Notes under the pieces: model-generated | Seen by the model: the letters and a program-made list of their open reading frames with translations, nothing else | What the model was told of the DNA's origin: nothing | Database searches by the model: none | DNA from: Pseudomonas simiae | Lineage (GTDB): Bacteria > Pseudomonadota > Gammaproteobacteria > Pseudomonadales > Pseudomonadaceae | Direction: 5' to 3' | Length of the DNA stretch: 64,000 nt | Assembly (NCBI RefSeq): GCF_900111895.1 | Contig: NZ_FOKB01000005.1 | Span: 124,001 to 188,000, forward strand | Position numbers and translations under genes: made by a program | Shown here: in pieces, positions 1-8,817 of the stretch | Layout: every line of letters begins with the position of its first letter | How positions within the stretch are numbered: the first letter of the stretch is position 1

Positions 1-693
1 GGCGAGGTCGACCAAGACAATTTCGCTGTCTTCAACCGCTGTCACTCGCAACACCTGCTCGTCTTCAACCGCCACACCATCTCGAGCTTGTGCACGCAAG
101 CCATTGACTTCAATGAGTCCGGTCGCCGGCACCAGATACGCCCGACGCCCGTTGTCCAGCCGGTATTCGGCAGTTTCTCCAGCCCTCAGGTTCGCCGCCA
201 CCAGCCGTGCATCCGCACGAATGCGCAAGCTCTCGCTGTCCCCGGCCTTGCCACTGGCCAGCGTCACAAAGCCCTCGCGTTCACCCTTGGGAAACGGCTT
301 GGCACCCCAAGACGGCGGTAAGCCGGCCTCGTTCGGAATGATCCAGATCTGGAAAATCTGGGTCGGCGTGTCTTCCAGGTTGTACTCGCTGTGGGCGATC
401 CCGGTGCCTGCGCTCATCACCTGTACATCACCGGCTTCGGTGCGACCCTTGTTGCCGAGGTTGTCGGCATGGCTGATCGCGCCTTCACGCACGTAGGTGA
501 TGATTTCCATGTCGCGGTGCGGATGCTGCGCGAAGCCAGTGCCCGGCGCGATAATGTCATCGTTCCATACCCGCAGGTTGCCCCAGTGCATGCGCTCGGG
601 GTCGTGGTACTCGGCAAACGAGAAGTGGTGATGAGCGTCAAGCCATCCGTGGTGGGCGCCGCCCAGGGATTTGAAAGGTCGAAGTTCAAGCAT
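1..693 (-). CDS. Pirin family protein (cupin), 3' end cut by window edge
   Basis: Translating the minus strand from the ATG at 693 gives 231 uninterrupted codons to the window edge. The product starts MLELRPFKSLGGAHHGW. The N-terminal cupin is clear: HWGNLRVWNDD, then HPHRDMEIITYV and GTGIAHSEYN, which supply the His and Glu metal ligands of pirins, followed by FQIWI. The length is close to a full pirin (about 230 residues), so probably only the stop codon is missing. Bacterial pirins of this type are metal-binding cupins, some with quercetin 2,3-dioxygenase activity; the substrate here is unknown. The upstream region holds TAATCGATA near 731 and TATCGGCTA near 768, a loose inverted repeat that may be a LysR-type site, but no LysR gene is adjacent: the divergent neighbour is a helicase. 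Family call is firm, substrate unknown. Confidence 0.9.
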   Translation of the reverse strand, partial: MLELRPFKSLGGAHHGWLDAHHHFSFAEYHDPERMHWGNLRVWNDDIIAPGTGFAQHPHRDMEIITYVREGAISHADNLGNKGRTEAGDVQVMSAGTGIAHSEYNLEDTPTQIFQIWIIPNEAGLPPSWGAKPFPKGEREGFVTLASGKAGDSESLRIRADARLVAANLRAGETAEYRLDNGRRAYLVPATGLIEVNGLRAQARDGVAVEDEQVLRVTAVEDSEIVLVDLA

Positions 694-911
694 GATCGTC
701 TCCTGTGAATGGCTCTATGATCCTGCAGCTCATAATCGATAAAAAGCGTAAAAACTGCCTTATTCCTATCGGCTAATTAGATTGGTCGCTGGGGTTTTGA
801 CTTTCAGTTCATCGCCTAACTGCATGACTGCAAAGCAATTGGCTGGAACTCGGCGTCGATTCCGGCGACCATGGCGCACTTGTCTGAACCCAGCTCATCG
901 CAGGAGTCCGC

Positions 912-3359
912 GTGTCGCAACAAAAGCCTGATCTTCCTCCCGAACTGCGCCCTTTGGCTGAAATGCCGCTATTCAAACGCTTGGCTGCACGCCTGTTTGG
1001 CCATGGTCTGACGCGTCTGCGCGCCCAGCACCGGTTCTCCTGGCTGCACGGGCAGGCCGACGGTTTTCGCAGCGGGCATGAGGCGGGCGTGGAGTATGGC
1101 TACCGCGAAGGTAAGGCCGAGGGCATCGAGGAAGGTCGTCAGGTGCTATTGATTCGTGACTTCCGCCCGGATGAACACCGAGCGCCGGGCGTGGATGACA
1201 GTCTGTTCGATGATTGGCGCCTGCCGCTTACCGCCGAGCTGAAGAAACGCATGAAGGCCGACGTTGCGCGATTGCTGCCGGCTCATGCCCAGCCCAGCGC
1301 GGCGCAATGGAAGATGATTTTCAGCGAAACGCCTTCAACCTCAGTGATCGCCGGGGCCGGTGCCGGCAAATCCACGTCGCTGGTGTTGCGCATTTTGCTG
1401 CTCACCCATTACCTGGGCTTTGAGCTGAGCTCGATGACGGTGGTGACCTTCACCCGTGAATCGCGCAAGGACTTCATCAACAAACTCATGGAAATTCTCA
1501 ACCTGTGGGGCCAACCCCTGGGTGTGAAAGAAGCCCAAGCCGTGGTGCGTACCTTTCACTCGCGCATTCTGCCCATGGTGCGCAGTCTCCCGGGCTTTGA
1601 GCGCCTGCAAGCCTTCGAAAACCTGAACTCGGGTTTTGAAGACGCCGACAGCAACCCCTTCGACCTGCGTATCAACGAAGCCCAGCGCCAGCAGATGAAT
1701 GCCTGCTATCACCGGCTGCACAGGGAACACCCACGGTTCCGTGAGCTGATTGCGCCGCTGGCGCGCCACGGCCTGCAGCTAAAGGCGTTGGAGCGCGATC
1801 ACCCGGATGTGCAAAAACGCGTGGCTGTTACTGAGCTGGCCGCCAAGCGCGATGAAGAACTCTGCGATGTGATTGAGGACCTGTGGTTCCGTGCAGGTGC
1901 GTGGCCGATCAAGGGCATTGAACCCAACCGCCAGACCATAGAAATCAACGGCGCGCAATTTCACTGCCATGGCTATATCCCCGAGCTGGATGCCTGGGTA
2001 GTGCTGGGCTTCGATTCACGGGAAAACCCGCAGACCAGCCGACCTCACTCAAAGCTTTCGGTGCGCGCAGAGTGGGCGGTAAAGCGCACGTTGTTTCAAG
2101 CTTTCTGTCATAAGCCATTGATATGGCTGGATAGTTATGAATCATCAAAGCGTTTGCTGAGCAGTGTGGCCGGTGACGCCATGGCCGGTCCCGGCTTTGA
2201 TTACAAGGTCAAAGGCGAGTTGGCGTCAGCGCCGCTGCTGGACAGTTTCGTCGCGGCCGCCGGATTTATCGAGAACCTCGGCCTGGACGTACCCACCGCT
2301 GTCGGGCAGATGAGCTTTGCCAAGGATGACCCGGACCGCTTCTTCTTTGAAGCCTTGAGCATCTTCTGGAAGGCCTTGGAAGATCACCTGCTGGACCAAT
2401 CGCCACCGATCATGACCTATAACCGGATGTTCTCGCTGTTCGGCGAAAACACCCCGGAAAACCTCAAGCTGCTCAGTGATCCGCTGCTGCGGCCGCTGTC
2501 GCACCTCATGATCGACGAATTCCAGGACATTTCGCCGCAGATTGTCTCGTGGATCCGCGCCAGCCTGCGCGAGATCCGCAGCCGTGGCCCTTCGATGCAT
2601 ATCGGGCGCGGCGCCCAGCGCTCATCGTTGCTGTGTGTAGGGGATGACTGGCAGTCGATCTATGGCTGGCGGGGCAGTTCGCCCAAGTACTTCATGGCCT
2701 TCGACAAGGAGTTCCCATCGCCGTCTACTACCCGCGTGATGTTGGGCGAGAACTACCGCAGTCACCAACACATCATTGATGCGGCCGAGCACATCGTGCG
2801 CGCCGCACCGGCGATTCCTGGCAAGAAAGCCAAGGCCAGTGGCGCGCCCCAGGCCTTGGTGCCGGTCAAGGTGCTGGAACGGGACGACGCGGCATTGGGT
2901 CGGCAGCTGTCGGAGCATTACCAAAAGGGCGATTCGATCTTGATGATTTGTCGAAAAAGTGGCGATAAGTCATTGATTCAAGAGCATATTAGCTCTGTAG
3001 TTAATGTGGATTCTAGCTTGCCGCCCCAGGCACGCAGGCTGAAGCAATTGACCTATCACAGTGCGAAGGGCCTGCAGGCGGACGCGGTGTTTATGCTTGG
3101 GGATTGCCAGCATGTCACCAGCTCGCCGTATAAAAACCAGGTATACCGGATGGCGGGCCTGGGCAATGCTGGCGACAGCGAGCCCTATGACAATGCGCAA
3201 AAGGACGAAGTGCTGCGCCTGGCCTATGTGGGCATCACCCGCGCCGTGAGCCATTGCTATTGGTACGTGGAAAAGCCCGAAGGCCAGGCAGTGAATGTGC
3301 CCAAGGCGTCGGAGCGGGTGGATGGCAAAAAAGCCTTCTTCGATGATCAACGCAACTGA
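912..3359 (+). CDS. UvrD/Rep-family DNA helicase (helicase IV, HelD-like)
   Basis: This 815-residue superfamily 1 helicase starts at GTG 912. The motifs are visible in order: Walker A AGAGAGKST at residues 147-155, a Walker B/motif II IDEFQD at 534-539, GDDWQSIYGWRG (motif III region), NYRSH (motif IV), TYHSAKGLQADAVF (motif V) and LAYVGITRA (motif VI). The roughly 130-residue N-terminal extension has Gly/Glu-rich repeats (GVEYGYREGKAEGIEEGRQ) that might bind DNA or a partner. Proteins of this class translocate 3'-5' on single-stranded DNA during repair and recombination. E. coli HelD is about 684 residues, so this is a longer form. It stands alone between the divergent pirin and the convergent DUF1652 gene. 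Helicase identity is certain; the precise subfamily is less so. Confidence 0.93.
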   Translation: MSQQKPDLPPELRPLAEMPLFKRLAARLFGHGLTRLRAQHRFSWLHGQADGFRSGHEAGVEYGYREGKAEGIEEGRQVLLIRDFRPDEHRAPGVDDSLFDDWRLPLTAELKKRMKADVARLLPAHAQPSAAQWKMIFSETPSTSVIAGAGAGKSTSLVLRILLLTHYLGFELSSMTVVTFTRESRKDFINKLMEILNLWGQPLGVKEAQAVVRTFHSRILPMVRSLPGFERLQAFENLNSGFEDADSNPFDLRINEAQRQQMNACYHRLHREHPRFRELIAPLARHGLQLKALERDHPDVQKRVAVTELAAKRDEELCDVIEDLWFRAGAWPIKGIEPNRQTIEINGAQFHCHGYIPELDAWVVLGFDSRENPQTSRPHSKLSVRAEWAVKRTLFQAFCHKPLIWLDSYESSKRLLSSVAGDAMAGPGFDYKVKGELASAPLLDSFVAAAGFIENLGLDVPTAVGQMSFAKDDPDRFFFEALSIFWKALEDHLLDQSPPIMTYNRMFSLFGENTPENLKLLSDPLLRPLSHLMIDEFQDISPQIVSWIRASLREIRSRGPSMHIGRGAQRSSLLCVGDDWQSIYGWRGSSPKYFMAFDKEFPSPSTTRVMLGENYRSHQHIIDAAEHIVRAAPAIPGKKAKASGAPQALVPVKVLERDDAALGRQLSEHYQKGDSILMICRKSGDKSLIQEHISSVVNVDSSLPPQARRLKQLTYHSAKGLQADAVFMLGDCQHVTSSPYKNQVYRMAGLGNAGDSEPYDNAQKDEVLRLAYVGITRAVSHCYWYVEKPEGQAVNVPKASERVDGKKAFFDDQRN

Positions 3360-3396
3360 GGGTGCACCGCAGCTAGCCTGTGAGCGGGCTTGCGAG

Positions 3397-3669
3397 TCAG
3401 GCCCTCAGGGACTGCGGCGGCACAAACGACTCCAGCTCATCCTCCACCGCTTCGATGATGCGTTCCACATCGGCGGCATTCATTACTGTGGCGCAGGGGA
3501 TGCCGGCGATGGCGATCAGCGTCTCGCCGCTGGCGCGGTTGAACAATCGAACGATCATGCTGCCGGGCGCGTCCATGCTGCCCTCAAAGCCCATTGGATG
3601 GAAATGCCAGCGCATCAACTGGCAGGCGTTGGGGAACGTCACTTTGTTCATGTTGCCCACCTTGTTCAT
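3397..3669 (-). CDS. DUF1652-type small protein
   Basis: A 90-residue protein without signal peptide or membrane segment. The pattern MRWHFHPMGFEG, MIVRLFNRASGETLIAIAGIP and VERIIEAVEDELE resembles the DUF1652 proteins common in Pseudomonas, whose function is not known. A second in-frame ATG lies at 3651 (MNKVTFPN) and is an equally possible start. The gene is convergent with the helicase, whose stop is 38 bases away, and divergent from the AraC-type regulator. The family assignment is from memory of the motif. Confidence 0.7.
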   Translation of the reverse strand: MNKVGNMNKVTFPNACQLMRWHFHPMGFEGSMDAPGSMIVRLFNRASGETLIAIAGIPCATVMNAADVERIIEAVEDELESFVPPQSLRA

Positions 3670-3926
3670 AGAGCGCTTCCTTTAGCTCGTGGCAGGGGGG
3701 CCATGACCTTCACTGGTCATGGCGTTCAAGCATTCAAAATAGCATCCGTTCGCAATCGCAAGGTGACTTTTTCGGCCCCGTCTGGCGGTTGTTTTGCGTT
3801 AGGTTGATACAGGTCATGTCCTGCTTGAGGTTGGGCAATAGGCCATTAGTCAGAAGAGCCCACTGGCCATTGAAGACTCCGGCAAAATTCGGCAATCTTC
3901 ACGGTTTACCCGCCGCAGAGCCCTCC

Positions 3927-4736
3927 ATGCCTGACATCGCTCCAGACGATGATTCCCAGCAATCCCACGCCACACGCGAGCTGGTGCTACGCCACCACCT
4001 GTGTTGGCGCCATCGGGACCTGGAGGGCGTAATGTCCTACTACCATCCGGACATCCAGTACCACGACTTTTTCCAGAACCGTGTCGTCGGTTACGCCGAG
4101 TTGCGTGAATACCTGCAAGCCAGCATGCCGCGCGAGGCCGACGAAGCGATCGAGCACAGTGATCGCATCCGCGCCGATGGCGACACCGCGTTCATCCAGT
4201 ACCGCATCACCTTGCGTGGCGGTCACGGGCTGGTGTCATTCCGCACCAGCGAAGCCATCACGGTACGTGACGGGCTGATCTGGCGGGTCAATGAATACGC
4301 GTCCCTGGTGCATGAGCAGCCCGCCCAGGCCGCGCGGCCTTCGGTCAGCCGCCTGGGCTTGTCGCCCCAGCAGTTGGGGCACATGGCCAATGACCTGCAG
4401 CAGTACTTCCAGCACAAACAACCCTACCTGGACCCGGAACTGGACCTGCAGCGGGTTTCAAAGGAATGTGGCTACAGCCGCAATCAGATTTCCTACCTGC
4501 TGAACCAGGTGCTGGGGCAAAGCTTCTATCGCTACGTCAACCAGGCCAGGCTCCAGCACTTGCTGGCGGCGCTGGACAAGGCCGTCCCGCCGATAAAGGT
4601 CGACGACCTGGCATTCGCCGCGGGTTTCAACTCGCTGTCGGCGTTCTACAGCGCGTTCCGCCAGCACACCGGCCAGTCGCCCAAGGCCTACGTCAAACAA
4701 ATTTCCCTGCGTGCACGCGCGCAAGACAGCCCCTGA
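3927..4736 (+). CDS. SnoaL-like/AraC-type transcriptional regulator
   Basis: The open frame extends upstream to 3789, but the first 46 codons look non-coding, and ATG 3927 (MPDIAPDDDSQQ) is the best start, giving 269 residues. The N-terminal half (about 15-130) is a SnoaL/NTF2-like domain (HLCWRHRDLEGVMSYYHPDIQYHDFF), an unusual ligand module for a regulator. The C-terminal half is an AraC double helix-turn-helix (LQRVSKECGYSRNQISYLLNQ, then VDDLAFAAGFNSLSAFYSAF and GQSPKAYVKQ). It lies 49 bases upstream of the amine oxidase, cupin and binding-protein genes on the same strand, so it probably controls them in response to an amine or related ligand; this is inferred from position only. Confidence 0.85.
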   Translation: MPDIAPDDDSQQSHATRELVLRHHLCWRHRDLEGVMSYYHPDIQYHDFFQNRVVGYAELREYLQASMPREADEAIEHSDRIRADGDTAFIQYRITLRGGHGLVSFRTSEAITVRDGLIWRVNEYASLVHEQPAQAARPSVSRLGLSPQQLGHMANDLQQYFQHKQPYLDPELDLQRVSKECGYSRNQISYLLNQVLGQSFYRYVNQARLQHLLAALDKAVPPIKVDDLAFAAGFNSLSAFYSAFRQHTGQSPKAYVKQISLRARAQDSP

Positions 4737-4785
4737 CACCGCGCTCTAGGATCCAACCTATCGAAACGAGGTAGGGGATCCCGGC

Positions 4786-6192
4786 ATGCCGGCATGGCGC
4801 AACATCAGCTTATGGATGGACCAGTTGGACGAGCCGCTGCACGCGCGGCCGTCGCTGGAACATGACCTGGACGTCAACGTGGCTATTATCGGTGCCGGCT
4901 ATACCGGGCTGTGGACCGCGTACTACCTGAAACGCCAGGCGCCCGAACTGAACATCGCGATCATCGAAGCCCAGACCGCCGGCTTTGGTGCCTCCGGACG
5001 TAACGGTGGCTGGTTGATGGGTAACGTGCTGGGTGAAGACCGCCTGTTGGCCGGCCTGAGGCCAGAACAACGCCGCGCCTCGTTTGACCTGCTGCATGCC
5101 ATCCCCGATGAAGTGGCCCAGGTGCTGGCGCGTGAAGGCATCGACTGCGACTACCGCAAGGGCGGCGCCCTTTACTGCGCCGCGCGTTACCCTGAGCAGG
5201 AAGTCAGCCTGCGTCGCTACTTGGACAAGCTCTACGCCCAGGGCCTGACCGAAGCCGACTATCGCTGGCTCAGTCCGCCACAACTGGCCGAACAGATTCG
5301 CATCGCCAAGCCTTATGGCGGTATCTATGCGCCGCACGTAGCGACTATCAACCCCGCCAAGCTGGTGCGCGGGCTGGCGCGGGTGGTCGAGCGCATGGGC
5401 GTGACGATCTACGAAAACAGCCCGGCCACGCACTGGCAGTCGGGCAGTGTGCGCACGGCCAAGGCCAGTGTTCGTGCTGCCTGGGTGGTGCCGGCAGTGG
5501 AGGGCTATGCCAACACCTTGCCGCTTTTGGGCCGTTACCAACTGCCGGTGCAAAGCTTGATCGTCGCCACCGAGCCGTTGCCGGCCAGTACCTGGGAGGC
5601 AATCGGCCTGAGCCATGGCCAAGCCTTTGGCGAAAGCAGCCGCCAGGTTACCTATGGCCAGCGTACGGCGGACAACCGCCTGGTGTTCGGCGCCCGTGGC
5701 GGTTACCAGTTTGCCGGGAAGCTGCGCCACGACTTCGATCTGACTGACAGCGAGGTCGAGCTGCGTCGCTACCTGTTCGGTGAGCTTTTCCCACAGCTCA
5801 AGCACGTGAACATTACCCATTCCTGGGGCGGCAACCTGGGCATGTCGCGCAATTTCCGACCGCACATGCTGTGCGACCACAAAACCGGCATCGCGCTCTC
5901 GGGCGGGTATGGCGGCGAGGGCGTCGGCGCCACCAACCTGGGTGGCCGCACCCTGGCCGACCTGATCCTGGGCCGCGACACTGCGCTGATCCATCAACCC
6001 TGGGTGATCCGCGAACGTGGCCTGGACGCACTCAAGCCCTGGGAACCCGAACCCTGCCGCTGGTTGGGCTACAACGCGATCATTCGCAGTTTCGTCCATG
6101 AAGACCAGGTGTTGGCCAACCCCAATACCGCCCCTTGGCGCCGCAAGCTGGCGACCGGCGTGGCCGGGTTCATGGAAGGTTTCATGCACTAA
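4786..6192 (+). CDS. FAD-dependent oxidoreductase, PuuB/DAO-like
   Basis: This 468-residue flavoprotein has a Rossmann FAD site IIGAGYTGLWTAYYLKR at about residues 34-50, the GASGRNGGW segment after the second strand, and a C-terminal GGYGGEGVGATNLGGRTLADL FAD-contact segment characteristic of D-amino-acid-oxidase-like enzymes. The closest functional family is PuuB (gamma-glutamylputrescine oxidase) and related amine oxidases, which release an aldehyde, ammonia and hydrogen peroxide. The following cupin and PotF-like binding protein support a role in using a polyamine or similar amine. No gamma-glutamylputrescine synthetase or aldehyde dehydrogenase is nearby, so the exact substrate is open. 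The frame opposite this gene is also open for 459 codons; that is a GC-rich shadow. Confidence 0.85.
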   Translation: MPAWRNISLWMDQLDEPLHARPSLEHDLDVNVAIIGAGYTGLWTAYYLKRQAPELNIAIIEAQTAGFGASGRNGGWLMGNVLGEDRLLAGLRPEQRRASFDLLHAIPDEVAQVLAREGIDCDYRKGGALYCAARYPEQEVSLRRYLDKLYAQGLTEADYRWLSPPQLAEQIRIAKPYGGIYAPHVATINPAKLVRGLARVVERMGVTIYENSPATHWQSGSVRTAKASVRAAWVVPAVEGYANTLPLLGRYQLPVQSLIVATEPLPASTWEAIGLSHGQAFGESSRQVTYGQRTADNRLVFGARGGYQFAGKLRHDFDLTDSEVELRRYLFGELFPQLKHVNITHSWGGNLGMSRNFRPHMLCDHKTGIALSGGYGGEGVGATNLGGRTLADLILGRDTALIHQPWVIRERGLDALKPWEPEPCRWLGYNAIIRSFVHEDQVLANPNTAPWRRKLATGVAGFMEGFMH

Positions 6193-6218
6193 GTCGTTTC
6201 ACTTACACGGGAAAACCC

Positions 6219-6560
6219 ATGAGCATCACTCAATTCAAAGACACGCTGAACGCCCACCTGCCGGACTCGTCGCCCGTCGCCGTGCCCCTGGGTGAGCCCA
6301 TCGCCGTGGCCTCGACCCTGAGCGTCGAGCGCAACGACGGTGTCGAGACCGGCATCTGGGAATGCACCCCAGGCGTCTGGCGTCGACAGATCAAATCCCA
6401 GGAGTTTTGCCACTTTATCCAGGGCCGCTGCACCTTTACCCCTGACAACGGTGAAGTCGTCCACATAGAAGCCGGTGATGCACTGATGTTGCCGGCCAAC
6501 AGCACTGGTATCTGGGATATCCAGGAGACCGTGCGCAAGACCTACGTGTTGATTCTGTAA
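6219..6560 (+). CDS. Cupin domain protein (ureidoglycine aminohydrolase-like cupin)
   Basis: The ATG at 6219 (MSITQFKDTLN) follows the oxidase stop by 26 bases and gives 113 residues, a single cupin barrel. Visible motifs are GIWECTPGVWRRQ, EFCHFIQGRCTFTPDNGE and IEAGDALMLPANSTGIWDI, the pattern of the small one-domain cupins often found beside PuuB-like oxidases. It may bind a metal or small molecule, but the histidine set is sparse (H in FCHFI, H in VVHIEAG), so catalytic activity is uncertain. It is probably cotranscribed with the oxidase and the binding protein. Confidence 0.8.
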   Translation: MSITQFKDTLNAHLPDSSPVAVPLGEPIAVASTLSVERNDGVETGIWECTPGVWRRQIKSQEFCHFIQGRCTFTPDNGEVVHIEAGDALMLPANSTGIWDIQETVRKTYVLIL

Positions 6561-6620
6561 CGCTTTGATCCTTGATCGCCTGCCATAACAACAGCCCTAA
6601 AACCGCCAGGAAATCGAACC

Positions 6621-7700
6621 ATGAAAGCCATTGCCCTGTTGCCCTTGATGTTGGTGGCCTCTATCGGCCAGGCCGCCGAGACGGTGAAAATCTACAACTG
6701 GTCGGACTACATTGCGCCGGACACCACCAAGAACTTCCAGAAAGAAACCGGCATCGGTTTCACCTACGATGTGTACGACAGCAATGAAACCCTGGACGGC
6801 AAGTTGATGACCGGTCAATCCGGCTACGACGTGGTGTTCCCGTCCAACCATTTCATGGCCCGGCAGATCCAGGGCGGCGCGTTGAAGAAGCTCGACAAGA
6901 GCCAGTTGCCCAACTGGAAGAACCTCAACCCGGTGCTGCTCAAGGCCCTGGAAAACAACGATCCGGGCAATGCCCATGGCTTCCCGTACCTGTGGGGCAG
7001 CACCGGCATCGGCTACAACATCGATAAGGTCAAGGCGGTCTTGGGTGACAACGCGCCGGTCGATTCCTGGGACTTGATCTTCAAGCCGGAGAACATGGCC
7101 AAGCTGCAGAAATGCGGGGTGGCGATTCTGGATAACGGCCCGGAGCTGCTGCCGGCCGCGCTCAACTACCTGGGTTTGCCGCACCACAGCAAGAAGCCCG
7201 AGGACTACAAGAAAGCGGAAGACCTGCTGATGAAAGTCAGGCCTTATGTGGCGTACTTCCATTCCTCGAAATACACCGCGGACCTGGCAAACGGCGATAT
7301 CTGCGTGGCGGTTGGGTTCTCCGGCGACATCCTGCAGGCTGAAAGCCGTGCCAAAGAAGCCAAGAACGGCGTGAACATCGGCTACAACATTCCCAAGGAA
7401 GGCGCCGCGATCTGGTTCGACATGGTCGCCATGCCCGCCGATGCGCCCAACGAGAAAGCTGGCTATGCGTTCATGAACTACCTGTTGCGCCCGCAAGTGA
7501 TGGCCAGCATCACCAACTACGTGCATTACGCCAACGGCAACCAAGCCGCCGACAGCCTGGTGGACCCGGCGATCAAGGCCGACACCAAGATCTACCCGAG
7601 CCCCGAGATGATGGGCAAGCTGTTCGCGCTGGAAGCCATGCCGCTGAATATCGACCGGGGGCGCACGCGGGTATGGAACACCATTCGCACCGGTAAGTAA
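6621..7700 (+). CDS. Periplasmic spermidine/putrescine-binding protein, PotF/SpuD-like
   Basis: A 359-residue protein with a cleavable signal peptide (MKAIALLPLMLVASIGQAA) followed by ETVKIYNWSDYIAPDT, the hallmark start of PotF/PotD/SpuD. Further PotF-type segments are GYDVVFPSNHFMARQI, PYLWGSTGIGYN, GFSGDILQAESRA, EGAAIWFDMVAMP and the C-terminal RTRVWNTIRTGK. These proteins deliver polyamines to an inner-membrane ABC transporter. No permease or ATPase genes flank it, so it must use a transporter encoded elsewhere or act as a sensor. It is the third gene of the presumed amine-use operon and is followed by a REP pair. Confidence 0.9.
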   Translation: MKAIALLPLMLVASIGQAAETVKIYNWSDYIAPDTTKNFQKETGIGFTYDVYDSNETLDGKLMTGQSGYDVVFPSNHFMARQIQGGALKKLDKSQLPNWKNLNPVLLKALENNDPGNAHGFPYLWGSTGIGYNIDKVKAVLGDNAPVDSWDLIFKPENMAKLQKCGVAILDNGPELLPAALNYLGLPHHSKKPEDYKKAEDLLMKVRPYVAYFHSSKYTADLANGDICVAVGFSGDILQAESRAKEAKNGVNIGYNIPKEGAAIWFDMVAMPADAPNEKAGYAFMNYLLRPQVMASITNYVHYANGNQAADSLVDPAIKADTKIYPSPEMMGKLFALEAMPLNIDRGRTRVWNTIRTGK

Positions 7701-7715
7701 GTGCGACGCCCGCCC

Positions 7716-7807
7716 CCTGTGGGAGCGGGCTTGCCCGCGAATACGGAATGTCAGTCAATAGATCGGGCGACTGGTGTACCGCATTCGCGGGCAAGCCCGC
7801 TTCCACA
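7716..7807. repeat. REP pair (REPIN-like inverted palindromes)
   Basis: Two copies of a Pseudomonas extragenic palindrome face each other: GGGAGCGGGCTTGCCCGCGA at 7721-7740 and TTCGCGGGCAAGCCCGCTTCC at 7784-7804, separated by about 40 bases. Each core is itself palindromic. It sits between the end of the binding-protein gene and the converging LuxR-type gene, where it may stabilise mRNA ends or assist termination. Confidence 0.9.
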
Positions 7808-7831
7808 TTTAAACCGAGTACAACCTCGGGC

Positions 7832-8617
7832 TCAGGGGTTTTCCAGGTCATGCCCCAACGACTGGATAAATAACGAAAACAGCTCCGGCTGTGATGAGAT
7901 ATCCAGCTTCGCGTACAAATGCCGACGGTGCACCTTCACCGTATCCGGCGAGATGTTCAGGCGCTCAGCCATGGCCTTGGACGAGAACCCGCGCAGCACC
8001 AGGCGGGCGATTTCCAATTCGCGCTCCGATAGCACGCCGCAGCCAAACTGACTCAATGCATCCCTGATCTGGCTGTCCATCGCCGGCGCTCGCTGGGTGC
8101 TTTGCTGCCAGTGCTGCTGCATCAACGGCAGTACCCAGGCCGCCACGGTGGTCATCAGCCCGGTCTCTTCAAGGCTGAAGCGTCGCTGCATGCCCAGCGA
8201 CAGCGATAAGGTCCCCGCACCCGGCAATTGCAGAATGAACTGCACCTCGTCTTCCAGCACGTTGTCGTGGAAGTAATTGAGGAAGTATTCACTCTGGCGA
8301 AAGTGGTCCGGCGCCACTTCCTCCAGGCGATACACACCGCTGGCATACCCCTCACGGCAGGCCTGGAAAAAGGGGTCGAGCAAATACAAGCCATTGAGGT
8401 ACACCAGCATCGACGCTGGTTTGCTGCTGGGCTGGGCGTCGTATTCTTCGAGGGCCTGGGGCGGCCCCTCCAATGGGTAGAAGATCGCCAGGGCGTTATC
8501 GAAGGGCAGGCACTGGTGCAGCAACAACACCAGCTGTTTCCAGAAGCGCTCGGTGCCGATGTGCGCGACGGTGCGGCCCAGGCCGGCGTGCATGCCGACT
8601 TCGCGAAACAGGCTCAT
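7832..8617 (-). CDS. LuxR-family transcriptional regulator
   Basis: The C-terminal 66 residues form a LuxR/NarL helix-turn-helix (LSERELEIARLVLRGFSSKAM, then LNISPDTVKVHRRHLYAKL). The roughly 195-residue N-terminal part is a sensor region with no recognised autoinducer or receiver motif. The open frame reaches 8650, but ATG 8617 (MSLFREVGMH) has GGGAG eight bases upstream and is preferred, giving 261 residues. It is divergent from an APC permease and a DmpA-type peptidase, and a role in controlling those two genes is inferred from that arrangement alone. Confidence 0.86.
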   Translation of the reverse strand: MSLFREVGMHAGLGRTVAHIGTERFWKQLVLLLHQCLPFDNALAIFYPLEGPPQALEEYDAQPSSKPASMLVYLNGLYLLDPFFQACREGYASGVYRLEEVAPDHFRQSEYFLNYFHDNVLEDEVQFILQLPGAGTLSLSLGMQRRFSLEETGLMTTVAAWVLPLMQQHWQQSTQRAPAMDSQIRDALSQFGCGVLSERELEIARLVLRGFSSKAMAERLNISPDTVKVHRRHLYAKLDISSQPELFSLFIQSLGHDLENP

Positions 8618-8817
8618 GTGACAGGCTCCCACCCACAAAACATCGGCCAAGGGTTCGGCTTTTGCCGGGTGGCGTCAAGGGGAGTACGCCAATAGGGGAA
8701 TTGGCTGATATGAACGTCGCGTTTATCGTCGCCATCATTCAGCGGGAAACATAGCCCGTGACTCATCAGACTTTTCGTTTCTGCCTCACACCAAGAACAA
8801 CGACAGAGGATAACGAT

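Noticed and set aside
53..496. Small plus-strand frames near the left edge (for example 104-496)
   Set aside because: They lie opposite a clear pirin gene on the minus strand.
3789..3926. Upstream extension of the AraC-type regulator frame
   Set aside because: The 46 extra codons have poor coding character and no ribosome site; ATG 3927 fits the domain start.
4810..6189. 459-codon open frame opposite the amine oxidase
   Set aside because: It mirrors the real gene, lacks recognisable domains and has the His/Gln/Val-rich composition of GC-rich antisense frames.
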